Source of the DNA: JBCCGR01 sp039029195
Lineage (GTDB): Bacteria; Pseudomonadota; Alphaproteobacteria; Rhizobiales; Rhizobiaceae
DNA length: 64,000 nucleotides
Direction: 5' to 3'
NCBI GenBank assembly: GCA_039029195.1
Contig: JBCCGR010000009.1
Coordinates: 62,001-126,000, forward strand
Shown here: positions 37,901 to 46,063 of the stretch, piece by piece
Numbering within the stretch: position 1 is the stretch's first letter
Layout of the letters: each line of letters begins with the position of its first letter
Made by a program: the position numbers and the translations under genes
The notes under the pieces: model-generated
Database searches by the model: none
Seen by the model: the letters and a program-made list of their open reading frames with translations, nothing else
Told to the model about the DNA's origin: nothing

Positions 37901-38147
37901 GACCGGGGCACTGACCACACGCTTTGCCAACGGCACCAACGCATCTATCACCGGCAGTCTTGGGTTTATGGACCAGCAGGTGACCAACTGGTCATTCGGG
38001 GTTGGTGCAGAATTCACAATTGGCAGTGATCGCCAACGGAAGGCGAAATCCTACGCACTCAAACGAAAGAACGCGTGGAGAGTTGATCTGTCGACCACAG
38101 ATGCACGCTCAGCGGTCGGCAAGATGAAGCTCAATCTGGGGTTCTAA
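34923..38147 (+). CDS. autotransporter-like outer-membrane protein with novel N-terminal domain (paralogue 2)
   Basis: A 1074-residue protein coupled to paralogue 1 by an ATGA overlap. The signal peptide is cleaved near A49. The N-terminal domain (50-153) is shared with paralogue 1 even at DNA level, followed by a Thr tract (about 155-190) and an Arg/Glu-rich helix (190-230). An acidic Pro/Asn region and a Gly/Pro/Asn-rich hinge (about 335-370) come next, then a long coiled coil (about 385-480), an Ala/Lys helical region, a second coiled coil (about 640-715), and a barrel of about 290 residues ending KMKLNLGF, with the terminal Phe expected for BAM-dependent insertion. The long helical passenger suggests a surface stalk or scaffold. 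Function is unknown. Confidence 0.78.
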   Translation: MIGKSIKMTFFNSVDLVLPSGQQQSLGAVSKIAPLTLLAIAIWTGDASANWTNNNFMVAPGTTATNNFFTNNAGFVNSSFQTNIPGNCSGTINVTNPGSRFVQFFLGNDTIFSSNGGGSRNFNIPSSVTGLSSAVALAGAGSVDIDISITCQGAPPPTTPPATTTPPTTTTPSTTSTSTAPSTPTTNQGETDAERAAREERERLEREEQARLEQEERERQEREAAEREESQNFEDQSNNWLNEITGNNFPAAVEPDILQFDEDGEPLPWNPLIDRFDPGAVNPGEDPNAGAGPQNNPNPDVEFGEDGPREIPENGGDGRTGTRIIEDDGQNPPQVIAGQPRPGNGQPGRGNGRPGGNPPPGGGNPPPGGNDDGEFVDSEYDGNDNLDALLRSLEAQLAAASAEEEAARKKLQEAIKNRNTIASRLAANGRKISDVRADLAAKEAEYEKKLADLKERRKHLDNLINAINELNERAKALYGFSEETASKGDRDAYNFAVRGVSTALTAGAGKAFDRVADKVVDNAKKQAEKLGRKFGQEAQDKLRDQVREKLQQDYGDKIEKAIDEGSGALLADNDTVADLTFDVPVVGEVGPGDTGIPGIEAALNFAGAWGNWLGAFGIGKSADSLADQRDAMTAALNRFSNAFNKENEALQNELQKLANEAEALEGQQGQLQSEIAQDNAALIKAEAAVTSARAALARASAKKSGLETRIARVKARIARRNRESSVSPGSNRAKRYARSQGSGRSGNGLTSTYATRLSLNDVPTSFSRRFRRGPLTLWAKGSINGANLGKANADVFGYQIVSGLAWQLNSNLGVGASLGHRRSKRTSSAQNSTFDAKSIFGSSFLAVRLKDQLRLTAFSALEKGSTNVNINGVTGNFDFRVWTFGATLAHRLSLGNGWWVSPSATVSRSLGQRGDYTNSNGIFVASGNSASSKLVFGPTFGKTFRFDPENNPFAVSAITPVIGINGTWIFDAPGDTLLANGTVLPSSRFGATLTGALTTRFANGTNASITGSLGFMDQQVTNWSFGVGAEFTIGSDRQRKAKSYALKRKNAWRVDLSTTDARSAVGKMKLNLGF

Positions 38148-38171
38148 GCGAAGTGCGGCGGGACGACCGCC

Positions 38172-40406
38172 TCACTTATGCTCCATGGTCCAGCTTCCAT
38201 CCCAGTCATCAAGTGGTGGTGATGTGCGGAAGTGTTCAAGTCGTTCGGCATAGACCGAAATCAGATCGCTGAAACCAAGGGGCTCTGCCGGATCGGTGAG
38301 CGCATCCAGCGTCGCCTCAGCCTCGCTCCAGTTCGCACCGCGATAGGCGGCGAGGAACTCATCAAACCGTTCGCGGAAGGACCGCCAGTCCGGGGTCCTG
38401 GCTGCAACTGATGGAAAAACGCCCCAGATCCGCTCTGGCGCATCCCGTCCTTTCACCCGGACAAGATCAATTTCCATGACCGAGATATCATTAAGCCCCT
38501 TTCGGGTCTCATCGTCGATCAGAATGCCGATGCCATAATGCTTGGTGAGCCCCTCAAGACGCGCAGACAGATTGACGATGTCGCCCATGACCGAATAGTC
38601 GAACCGCACGTCGGACCCCATATTGCCCACCATGCCGGGGCCGGTTGCAACCGCGACCCCAAGCTTGAGTGGTTCGCTTGACCGCCCGAGGTTCCCGGCC
38701 TCCTCCTTCCGGCTCACATTAAGCGCGTCCACACCTGCCTGCATATCAAGTGCGGCCTGCGCGGCATTCGTCCGGTGATCGGGATCATCAAGCGGCGCGT
38801 TCCAGAATGCCATCACAGCATCGCCCATATATTTATCGATGGTGCCGTTGCGTTCCATGATCGCCTTCGTAAGCGGCGAGAGCAGGCGGTTCATAAGTTG
38901 CGTCAGCCCGCGCGGATTGTCCCGATAACCTTCCGCAATTTTGGTAAAGCCCCGAACATCGGAAAACATCACCGACAGATCGCGGGTTTCACCGCCCAGC
39001 TGGAGCCGTTGCGGATCGCGGGTGAGGCGTTCCACGAGGCTTGGCGCCATATAGTGACTGAAGGCGTGGCGAACCTGATTGCGTTCCTTCTCCGTCCAGA
39101 AATAGAAATAGCCCGTCCCGAACAGGTAGATCACGGTCAAAACCGCGATCGGGTACGTCGGATCAAGCAGCAGCGAATAGTCGGAATAGGCAAACCAGGC
39201 GCCTGCCAGAACGGCGCCAACCAGAATCCCACCAAGTCCGGCACCAACAAACGCGCCGGACCGGTAGACCAACACGGCCATCAACAGCCCGGCCACCCAG
39301 AAAAACGCGATCTCCATTCCTTGTGAAAAATCCGGCCGGTTGAGATGCGCGCCTGCAATCATCTGCTCCAGTGCCATGGCATGCACTTCAACACCGGCAA
39401 TCACGGAATCGAGCGGCGTTGCCCGAAGGTCGAGCAGTCCAGCCGAGCTGGTTCCGATCAGCACAAGTCGGTGCTGAATATCCTCCTTGGGGACGTTGCC
39501 ATCCAGAATGTCTGCAGCAGAGCGATAACGTCCGGGATCGGTCCGTGTGAACGACATCCAGATTTGACCGTTCTGATCGGTCGGAATCGTTACATCGCCA
39601 AGCCGCACCGACGTGATCCCTGTCTCGCCGCCGAAAGACTGTTCACCACTCGCTGTTGATGTGCGAATTGCTATGGTCGAGGTATCAAGCGCCACCCGCA
39701 GGGTTTCCGAAGTCAGCGACGGAAACAGCTTTCCGTTGGCGCCGATAACCATCGGCACCTTGCGCACAATCTGATCATACTCAGGAAACCAGTTCAGCGC
39801 GCCAGAACCCGCCGCTGCCTCGCGCAGCATGGCCAGGTTTCCCGTTGCTGCGGGAAAGGAAGGAATAAACCGCGCCGGATCACCGCCAAGCTTGGCGAAA
39901 GCCGCCTTGGAGCGCATCTCCGGATCGGCCTCACCCGTGCGGCCAACCAGACCCAGAACCACCCGTTTTTCACGCATGGCCTGCGCAAATGAGGTATCGC
40001 CAGACCGTTGCGCCTCCAACCGGCGGATCAGCGGCTGAAGCTCCTGATCCTCGCGCAGCGCCCGGGGGATCTGATTGAACAGTTCCACACCGGCATTCGG
40101 GAACACAAAGTCGAAAGCAACAACATGGGCTTCCAGCGTGTGGAGCGCATTGACAAGCTCCGCCAGAATATCGCGATGCCACGGCCAGGGACCATATTTC
40201 TCAAGCGATGCTTCGTCGATGTCGATGATGCGTACCGGATAGGCCGGATCAACCTTACGGGGGGAAACCTGCTGATAGGTGTCAAACGCCACCAGACGCA
40301 TTCTGGCAACCGGCGCGGGATCATAGAGGCGCACGATGGTTGCAACCATCAGCACAATCGCCACCGCGATGCCATATACGAGTTTTTTTCCCACCACCCT
40401 GCCCAA
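38172..40406 (-). CDS. CHASE2-domain class III adenylate cyclase
   Basis: A 744-residue membrane receptor-cyclase. TM1 (about 8-24) leads into a periplasmic CHASE2 sensor (about 40-350) with IDIDEASLEKYGPWPWHRD. Three closely spaced helices (about 355-430) join it to a C-terminal catalytic domain. There, MFSDVRGFTKIAE and DKYMGDAVMAFWN carry the two metal-binding aspartates, and DYSVMGDIVNLSARLEGL carries the Asn/Arg transition-state pair, so it should be active and make cAMP. The start is TTG 40406, with nearby GTG alternatives. It converges on the autotransporter pair and is divergent from a FecR-domain gene 164 bp away. These three gene types often occur together in alphaproteobacteria. 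Confidence 0.92.
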   Translation of the reverse strand: MGRVVGKKLVYGIAVAIVLMVATIVRLYDPAPVARMRLVAFDTYQQVSPRKVDPAYPVRIIDIDEASLEKYGPWPWHRDILAELVNALHTLEAHVVAFDFVFPNAGVELFNQIPRALREDQELQPLIRRLEAQRSGDTSFAQAMREKRVVLGLVGRTGEADPEMRSKAAFAKLGGDPARFIPSFPAATGNLAMLREAAAGSGALNWFPEYDQIVRKVPMVIGANGKLFPSLTSETLRVALDTSTIAIRTSTASGEQSFGGETGITSVRLGDVTIPTDQNGQIWMSFTRTDPGRYRSAADILDGNVPKEDIQHRLVLIGTSSAGLLDLRATPLDSVIAGVEVHAMALEQMIAGAHLNRPDFSQGMEIAFFWVAGLLMAVLVYRSGAFVGAGLGGILVGAVLAGAWFAYSDYSLLLDPTYPIAVLTVIYLFGTGYFYFWTEKERNQVRHAFSHYMAPSLVERLTRDPQRLQLGGETRDLSVMFSDVRGFTKIAEGYRDNPRGLTQLMNRLLSPLTKAIMERNGTIDKYMGDAVMAFWNAPLDDPDHRTNAAQAALDMQAGVDALNVSRKEEAGNLGRSSEPLKLGVAVATGPGMVGNMGSDVRFDYSVMGDIVNLSARLEGLTKHYGIGILIDDETRKGLNDISVMEIDLVRVKGRDAPERIWGVFPSVAARTPDWRSFRERFDEFLAAYRGANWSEAEATLDALTDPAEPLGFSDLISVYAERLEHFRTSPPLDDWDGSWTMEHK

Positions 40407-40570
40407 GCACCCTATCGAAGCGACTTGCCCTCACACCGGCCAAAGGCGAATCCGCCTTGCCAGAATTTGAGCATAATCGGCTGGCATCCAGCCTATCAAG
40501 CACTCTTACAGTGTGCTACGATTCGTGACGGATGGGCCACGTCGATCATTCCAGTTCCGGGGAATTCAAA

Positions 40571-41422
40571 ATGAAATTCAAGTCGATGGCCGCAATTCTC
40601 GGCGGTGTTGCTATGGGATTTTTAGGGCTAGCATCGCAGGTGGGAGCCGACGAAACCGCAACAGAAATCGGCACCGCGATTGAGATCAAACATCACGTCA
40701 CCGGCACGCTGCAGGACAACAAACGCGATCTACAGCAAAATGTTCGCGTGTTTCGAAACGAACTGCTGGAAACCAGCGATAAAGCAAGTGCTGAATTCAA
40801 GCTCGATGACGACACGAAACTTGCCCTTGGACCGGGTGCCGAGCTTCTGCTCGACGAATATGTGGTTGGTGGTGCTGATGGCGAAACCAAAGTCAGCCTG
40901 AGCCTGGTCAAGGGAGCGTTCCGCTTCATGACCGGCAAGAACAAGTCGGAATCCTATAAAATTCAGACGCCCTCCGCCACGATCGGCGTGCGCGGCACTG
41001 TGTTTGATGTCTACGTGTCCGAAAAGGGCGAAGCCGCGGTTTTGTTGCACGAAGGCGAGGTTGAAGTCTGTTCCCGCCGTCGTTCCTGTCGCAAACACAA
41101 AAAGCGCGGTCACATTGTTCATGCCTCGCTTGCGGGCGTTGTTCACGCACCACGCAAATGGGCCGGAAAAATGCTCCCCGGCATCAAGGTGAAGCGCGCA
41201 TTTCCCTTTGTCGGCAAACGGCTGAAAATTGATCCCGTGCGCCGCCTGCGCCACTCCTCGCTTATCAACCATGCCGTGCGCAAACCCGCCCGCAAGGCTG
41301 GTCGAGCGGTTGCAAAAACGGGTCGAAAAGCAGGACGCACCGTGCGCAAGACAGGTCGTCAGATCAAACGCAGCACGCGCAAGGTGCGGCGCGCGATTCG
41401 ACGGGCAAACCCGTTTAAATAG
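40571..41422 (+). CDS. secreted FecR-domain protein with highly basic C-terminal tail
   Basis: A 283-residue protein. The signal peptide (MKFKSMAAILGGVAMGFLG, cleaved near A28) is followed by a FecR domain (about 40-170) with the diagnostic stretch IQTPSATIGVRGTVFDVYV and LHEGEVEV. Unlike classical FecR anti-sigma regulators it has no N-terminal cytoplasmic or membrane anchor and no ECF sigma factor nearby. From about residue 172 the protein becomes extremely Arg/Lys-rich (for example TGRKAGRTVRKTGRQIKR), apt for binding nucleic acid, LPS or acidic polysaccharide. ATG 40571 follows GGGGAA. It is divergent from the CHASE2 cyclase. Confidence 0.85.
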   Translation: MKFKSMAAILGGVAMGFLGLASQVGADETATEIGTAIEIKHHVTGTLQDNKRDLQQNVRVFRNELLETSDKASAEFKLDDDTKLALGPGAELLLDEYVVGGADGETKVSLSLVKGAFRFMTGKNKSESYKIQTPSATIGVRGTVFDVYVSEKGEAAVLLHEGEVEVCSRRRSCRKHKKRGHIVHASLAGVVHAPRKWAGKMLPGIKVKRAFPFVGKRLKIDPVRRLRHSSLINHAVRKPARKAGRAVAKTGRKAGRTVRKTGRQIKRSTRKVRRAIRRANPFK

Positions 41423-41734
41423 GCCTTTGCGGCGCGCAGCGACCGGATTTCTAAAATCGACAAACGCATTCGCCAGGTCGACGGTTGACCGCGAGCTTAG
41501 GGTTTCGTCCATATAGACCCTCGGTTGCATTGGTATGCAAACTTACTTTTACGTAAATAGCACTTTCGCTGTTGATCATGAGACCGAACTAGCGTTAGCA
41601 TCCTTCCCGTACGTGACATTTAACGATCATGAGATTTGTTCCTGCGGGGTGCGGATAATAAATCTACCCCAGCGAGATCAAGTAAGCTTTTGTAAAAACA
41701 ATGTAATTTCTACGTTAAAAGGGAGGATCATAAC
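41423..41734 (+). promoter_or_regulatory. AT-rich regulatory region of the branched-chain-type ABC operon
   Basis: A 312-bp gap, clearly more AT-rich from 41540 on. Candidate operator sites are the perfect inverted repeat TTGCAT-tggt-ATGCAA (41525-41540), the palindrome TTTACGTAAA (41548-41557), and a direct repeat of gatcatgaga (41574-41583 and 41625-41634, 51 bp apart). GGGAGG (41721-41726) is the ribosome site of the next gene. No RNA gene was recognised. Confidence 0.5.
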
Positions 41735-42982
41735 GTGAAAAAACTTGCAGGTGCGCTGTTTGCCGCCGCCTTTGCCGGGATGGCCAGCACGGCTGGATAT
41801 GCCGCTGATACAATCAAGATTGCCTTTATTGACCCGCTTTCGGGCCCGTTCGCGGCGACCGGCAATCAGGGTCTGGCGCAGTACAAGTTCGCAGCCGACG
41901 AGCTCGTGAACAAAAATGGTGGTGTGCTCGGCAAGAACTTCGAGATTGTTGCGTTCGACAACAAGATCAGCCCCAAGGAATCTCTCATCCAGCTTCAGGT
42001 TGCCATTGACCAGGGCATCCGCTTTATTGCCCAGGGCAACTCCTCAGGCGTTGCAAATGCGCTCACCGATGCCATCAACAAGCACAATCGCCGCAACCCG
42101 GACAAGCAGGTTCTGTTCCTGAACTACTCAGCGGTTGATCCGGCGCTCACCAACAAGAAGTGCAATTTCTGGCATTTCCGCTTCGACGCCAACGCTGACA
42201 TCAAGATGGACGCACTGACCGATGTGATTGCCAAAAATCAGGACATCAAGAAGGTCTATCTGATTGGTCAGGACTACTCCTTCGGCAAGGCGGTTGCAGC
42301 AGCAGCGGTCAAGTTCCTTGGCGACAAACGGCCGGATATCGAAATCGTCGGCAACGAGCTTCACCCCATCGGCAAGGTAAAGGATTTCACGCCATATGCG
42401 CGTAAAATCATGTCCTCAGGCGCAGATGCCATGATCACCGGCAACTGGGGTGCGGATATGGTCGGTCTTGGCAAGGCGGTGCTATCGGCAGGATTTAAGA
42501 AGCCGATCTACACCTACTATGCAGCCGCCGACGGGATCACAAAAACCTTTGGCGCTGATGGCAAGGGTGCCCTGAAACTGGTCGGTGAAGGACAACTCAA
42601 CCCACCCGTATCGGACCGTGCCAAAGCCTATGCGATGGCGTTCAAGGAAAAGAACCCCAATGTCGACATTGGCCAGCCGCGCATCACCAATGTGATTGAG
42701 ATGCTCGCTCGTGCAATCAACGATGCTGGTTCCGACACCGATATGGTCAAGATTGCCTATGCGCTTGAGGGCATGGAGCACGATTCCATCTGGGGCTCGA
42801 AGATCAAGATGCGCACGGATGACCACCAAGCCATCCAGAATGTTCACATTCTTGCCCACACGGACGAAAACGTGACCCACGACTTCGACAATTCCGGCTT
42901 CGGTCTTGTTGCTGAAACCACTGTGGAAATGGCGTCAGCCGACAGCGCGACCACTTGCAAAATGAAGCGCCCGAAGTCTTAA
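41735..42982 (+). CDS. ABC transporter substrate-binding protein, branched-chain amino acid (LivJ/K-like) family
   Basis: A 415-residue periplasmic protein. It starts at GTG 41735 with GGGAGG eight bases upstream. The Sec signal MKKLAGALFAAAFAGMASTAG ends near A23. The mature part begins DTIKIAFIDPLSGPFAATGNQ, the type I periplasmic-binding fold of the Leu/Ile/Val-binding family, with VYLIGQDYSFGKAVA and DAMITGNWGADMVGLGKA further in. Solutes of this family include branched-chain amino acids, amides, urea and aromatic acids. The ligand here is not readable. It heads a five-gene transporter operon and is followed by a perfect 10-bp stem-loop. Confidence 0.93.
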   Translation: MKKLAGALFAAAFAGMASTAGYAADTIKIAFIDPLSGPFAATGNQGLAQYKFAADELVNKNGGVLGKNFEIVAFDNKISPKESLIQLQVAIDQGIRFIAQGNSSGVANALTDAINKHNRRNPDKQVLFLNYSAVDPALTNKKCNFWHFRFDANADIKMDALTDVIAKNQDIKKVYLIGQDYSFGKAVAAAAVKFLGDKRPDIEIVGNELHPIGKVKDFTPYARKIMSSGADAMITGNWGADMVGLGKAVLSAGFKKPIYTYYAAADGITKTFGADGKGALKLVGEGQLNPPVSDRAKAYAMAFKEKNPNVDIGQPRITNVIEMLARAINDAGSDTDMVKIAYALEGMEHDSIWGSKIKMRTDDHQAIQNVHILAHTDENVTHDFDNSGFGLVAETTVEMASADSATTCKMKRPKS

Positions 42983-42999
42983 ACCGGCTTCGTGAAATC

Positions 43000-43025
43000 G
43001 ACCACCGCCCAATGTGGCGGTGGTC
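43000..43025 (+). promoter_or_regulatory. perfect stem-loop after the LivJ/K-like SBP gene
   Basis: GACCACCGCC (43000-43009) pairs with GGCGGTGGTC (43016-43025) around a 6-nt loop, 17 bp after the SBP stop and 37 bp before the permease gene. There is no T-tract, so it probably protects the SBP mRNA 3' end or weakly attenuates transcription into the permease genes. Confidence 0.7.
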
Positions 43026-43062
43026 ATTCAATCAAACAATCTGAAGGGCTTGGAGGCCCACT

Positions 43063-44019
43063 ATGTCGCTCGTCCTCGTCAACCTGCTTGACGGTCTGGT
43101 CACCGGCTTGCTGCTCTTTATGTTGTGCAGTGGCCTCACCCTGATCTTTTCCATGATGGGCGTTTTGAATTTCGCCCATGCCAGCTTTTATATGCTCGGC
43201 GCCTACTTCGCCTATCAGATCTCCACCTTTGTGGGCTTTTGGCCCGGCCTGATTCTGGCTCCCATCATAGTTGGTGTCGCAGGGGCTCTGGTGGAACGTT
43301 ACGGGCTCCGACGAGTGCACAAATATGGTCACGTGCCCGAGCTTATTTTCACCTTCGGGCTGGCACTGCTGATCGAGGAAATTGTCCAGTTCTTCTGGGG
43401 CAAAAGCCATATGGCGTTTGAGGCGCCGGATATCCTCGACTTCGCGGCCTTCTCAATCGCAGGCAACGCTTTTCCGGCCTACAAGGTCTTCATGATCTTC
43501 ATCGCCATCGGCATCTTTTTGGTGCTTTTGTACATTCTCACCAAAACCCGCGTGGGCATGGTCATTCAGGCAGCGCTCTCTTATCCGGAAACCGTACAGA
43601 ACCTCGGCCACAACGTGCCGCTCGTGTTTATGGGCGTGTTTGGTGTGGGCACCGCGCTCGCAGGCGTCGCCGGGGTGATTGCAGGACCGGTGCTTGGCAC
43701 CTTCCCCGGCATGGCAGTGGTGCTGGGCTCCATCGTCTTCGTCACCATCGTGATCGGCGGGCTCGGCTCGCTCTGGGGTGCGCTTTTCGCCTCTTTGATC
43801 ATCGGCTGGCTGCAAACTTTCGCCGCTGCCTACAATGTGGGCATGGCGGACCTGCTCACGGCCATCGGCTTCGAAAAACCGATTGATCTGTCGGAATCTG
43901 CAGTCCGCGATCTTTGGACACTGACCCTGCCTCAGGTTGGCCCGATCCTGCCCTATTTGTTGATGGTTCTGGTGCTGGCCTTCCGGCCACAGGGCCTGTT
44001 CGGGAAGCGTGAAACATGA
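43063..44019 (+). CDS. livH: branched-chain amino acid ABC transporter permease, LivH type
   Basis: A 318-residue permease with eight or so membrane helices and the LivH pattern: LLLFMLCSGLTLIFSMMGVLNFAHASFYMLGAY near the start, RYGLRRVHKYGHVPELIFTFGLALLIEE, and GGLGSLWGALFASLIIG toward the C-terminus. GGAGG lies 8 bases before the ATG. It pairs with the LivM-type protein encoded next, whose start overlaps its stop by 4 bp. Confidence 0.95.
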   Translation: MSLVLVNLLDGLVTGLLLFMLCSGLTLIFSMMGVLNFAHASFYMLGAYFAYQISTFVGFWPGLILAPIIVGVAGALVERYGLRRVHKYGHVPELIFTFGLALLIEEIVQFFWGKSHMAFEAPDILDFAAFSIAGNAFPAYKVFMIFIAIGIFLVLLYILTKTRVGMVIQAALSYPETVQNLGHNVPLVFMGVFGVGTALAGVAGVIAGPVLGTFPGMAVVLGSIVFVTIVIGGLGSLWGALFASLIIGWLQTFAAAYNVGMADLLTAIGFEKPIDLSESAVRDLWTLTLPQVGPILPYLLMVLVLAFRPQGLFGKRET

Positions 44020-45305
44020 GCACCATGGAACAAACCTCCACGCGCAGCGGTGCCACCGCCGGCTCAGTGCTTCCTGCTCTGGTGCCGTGGGCCGCTGCCG
44101 CGCTTCTCTTGATTGCGCTGCCCTTCGTCTTCCAGACAGGTTCTTCCCTCACCATCATGAACCAGATGGCGATCACGATCATATTCGCGCTGTCTTACAA
44201 TATGCTGCTTGGACAGGGCGGCATGCTGTCCTTCGGGCACGCGGTTTATATGGGGCTGGGCGGCTTTTTCTGCGTCCACATCATGAATTGGGTGGAGTAT
44301 GATGAACTCTACCTTCCCCTACCGCTGTTGCCCTTGTTCGGCGGCCTGTTCGGCCTGTTCTTTGCCGTTCTGATCGGCAGTTTTTCCACCCGGCGCGCGG
44401 GTACCGTTTTTGCCATGATTTCGCTCGGTGTGGGCGAACTGATTGCCGCCTGCTCAATCATCATCGTGGCGTTCTTTGGTGGCGAAGAAGGCGTGAGCGG
44501 CGACCGCACCATGGGACCGGAATTTGCCGGCCTCGACTTTGCCTCACAGCAGGAAGTCTATTACCTCACGGCCGCATGGTTGCTGCTCTCAGCCGCCGCC
44601 ATGTACCTTTTTTCCAGAACACCAATCGGTCGCATCGCAAACGCCGTGCGCGACAATGAAGAACGCGCTGAATTTCTTGGCTATTCGCAACGCCATGTGC
44701 GGTTCATTTCCTTTTGCGCCTCGGGCTTTTTCGCAGGCATCGCGGGTGGCCTGTTCGCCATCAACTATGAAATTCTGACCGAGGAAAACCTCAACCTGGT
44801 TACCTCAGGAGGGATTTTGTTGATGGCCTTTCTGGGTGGCGTCGGCTTTTTCATCGGACCGATCATCGGCGCGATTGTCTTCACACTTTTGCAGACGGTT
44901 CTTGGTCTCTACACGGAAATCTGGGCGCTCTATGTGGGCGTGTTGTTCGTGTTGACGGTGATGTTTTTTCCAGCCGGCCTCACCGGGCTGTTGGCAATCC
45001 ACATCCAGCCGATCCGAACGGGCAAGATTGGTTATCTCTACGCCCCATATGCCAAAATGTTTCTACCCGTTATCGCCTTCATTCTCTCTGCGGCGGCAGT
45101 ATTGGAAATCCTCTTCCACGCCCGCCATGCCGGAGTTGGCGAGGAGGAAATGACCCTCTTCTGGTTCACCTTCAACTCGCAGTCGGCCATGCCACTGATC
45201 GTGGCACTCGCCATATTGGCGGGAAGTTTCTACCTGCTTCGACGGTTTGCCCCGGAACTCAGGGAAGCCTGGGATGAGGCAAGTCATGTGGAGTCCAGAC
45301 GATGA
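44016..45305 (+). CDS. livM: branched-chain amino acid ABC transporter permease, LivM type
   Basis: A 429-residue permease, longer than the common 320-360. The core (about 1-320) has NQMAITIIFALSYNMLLGQGGMLSFGHAVYMGLGGF and LLMAFLGGVGFFIGPIIGAIV, typical of LivM. The C-terminal 100 residues add two further hydrophobic helices (about 345-365 and 385-405) and a polar tail. The ATG overlaps livH (ATGA), and its own stop overlaps livG (ATGA), so the three genes are translated as one coupled unit. Confidence 0.94.
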   Translation: MSTMEQTSTRSGATAGSVLPALVPWAAAALLLIALPFVFQTGSSLTIMNQMAITIIFALSYNMLLGQGGMLSFGHAVYMGLGGFFCVHIMNWVEYDELYLPLPLLPLFGGLFGLFFAVLIGSFSTRRAGTVFAMISLGVGELIAACSIIIVAFFGGEEGVSGDRTMGPEFAGLDFASQQEVYYLTAAWLLLSAAAMYLFSRTPIGRIANAVRDNEERAEFLGYSQRHVRFISFCASGFFAGIAGGLFAINYEILTEENLNLVTSGGILLMAFLGGVGFFIGPIIGAIVFTLLQTVLGLYTEIWALYVGVLFVLTVMFFPAGLTGLLAIHIQPIRTGKIGYLYAPYAKMFLPVIAFILSAAAVLEILFHARHAGVGEEEMTLFWFTFNSQSAMPLIVALAILAGSFYLLRRFAPELREAWDEASHVESRR

Positions 45306-46063
45306 GCGCTCCAGCGATCGAACTTGAAGGTTTGAAGAAGAGCTTTGGACTGGCCGAAATCATCCGTGGCATCGATCTTTCCATCGACAAGGGCGAACGC
45401 CACGCCATCATCGGGCCCAACGGCGCGGGAAAATCCACGCTTTTCAACCTGATCACCGGCAAATATCAGGCAACCGAAGGTGCCGTGAAATTGCACGGCG
45501 ACAGGGTGGAAACTCTGAAACCCTTCCAGATCAACCGGCGCGGTCTTTCCCGCTCATTTCAGATCACCAACATCTTTCCCCGCATGAGCGTGTTTGAAAA
45601 CATTCGCTGCGGCTTGTTGTGGACCACAGGCTATAAATATTCGTTCTGGCACCTGGTCGACCGCCAGCCGGAACTCACAGAAAAAGCCGACGAAATTCTT
45701 GACCAGATCAACCTTCTGGGTCGCCGCAACGATCTCGCAGGCGTCCTCACCTATGCGGAACAGCGGGCACTCGAAATCGGCATCACAATTGCCGGTGGTG
45801 CGGATATTGTGATGCTTGATGAACCCACAGCCGGCATGAGCCATTCGGAGACCGACTATATTGTCCGTTTGATCAGGCAGGTGACGGAAAACAAAACCCT
45901 TGTCGTGGTGGAACACGATATGGGCGTTGTGTTTGATCTGGCCGACCGCATTTCCGTGCTGGTTTACGGCGAGATCATCGCAAGCGACACGCCGGAAAAT
46001 GTGCGCGCCAATGAGAAGGTGCAGGAGGCCTATCTGGGCTCCGTTCTGGAGGAGGCGCACTGA
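45302..46063 (+). CDS. livG: branched-chain amino acid ABC transporter ATPase, LivG type
   Basis: A 253-residue nucleotide-binding subunit. Walker A is IIGPNGAGKSTLFNLITG. The Q-loop region is RSFQITNIFPRMSVFENIRC. The signature region LTYAEQRALEIG replaces a canonical L-S-G-G-Q, as is usual in LivG. Walker B is IVMLDEPTAGMSHSE, and the switch histidine is in VVVEHDMGVVF. It starts within the livM stop, and its TGA shares one base with the livF ATG. Confidence 0.95.
   Translation: MSAPAIELEGLKKSFGLAEIIRGIDLSIDKGERHAIIGPNGAGKSTLFNLITGKYQATEGAVKLHGDRVETLKPFQINRRGLSRSFQITNIFPRMSVFENIRCGLLWTTGYKYSFWHLVDRQPELTEKADEILDQINLLGRRNDLAGVLTYAEQRALEIGITIAGGADIVMLDEPTAGMSHSETDYIVRLIRQVTENKTLVVVEHDMGVVFDLADRISVLVYGEIIASDTPENVRANEKVQEAYLGSVLEEAH

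Noticed and set aside
38148..38171. Hairpin ggcgg-gacga-ccgcc between converging genes as a terminator
   Set aside because: The stem is only 5 bp and no T-tract follows on either strand, so it was not listed.
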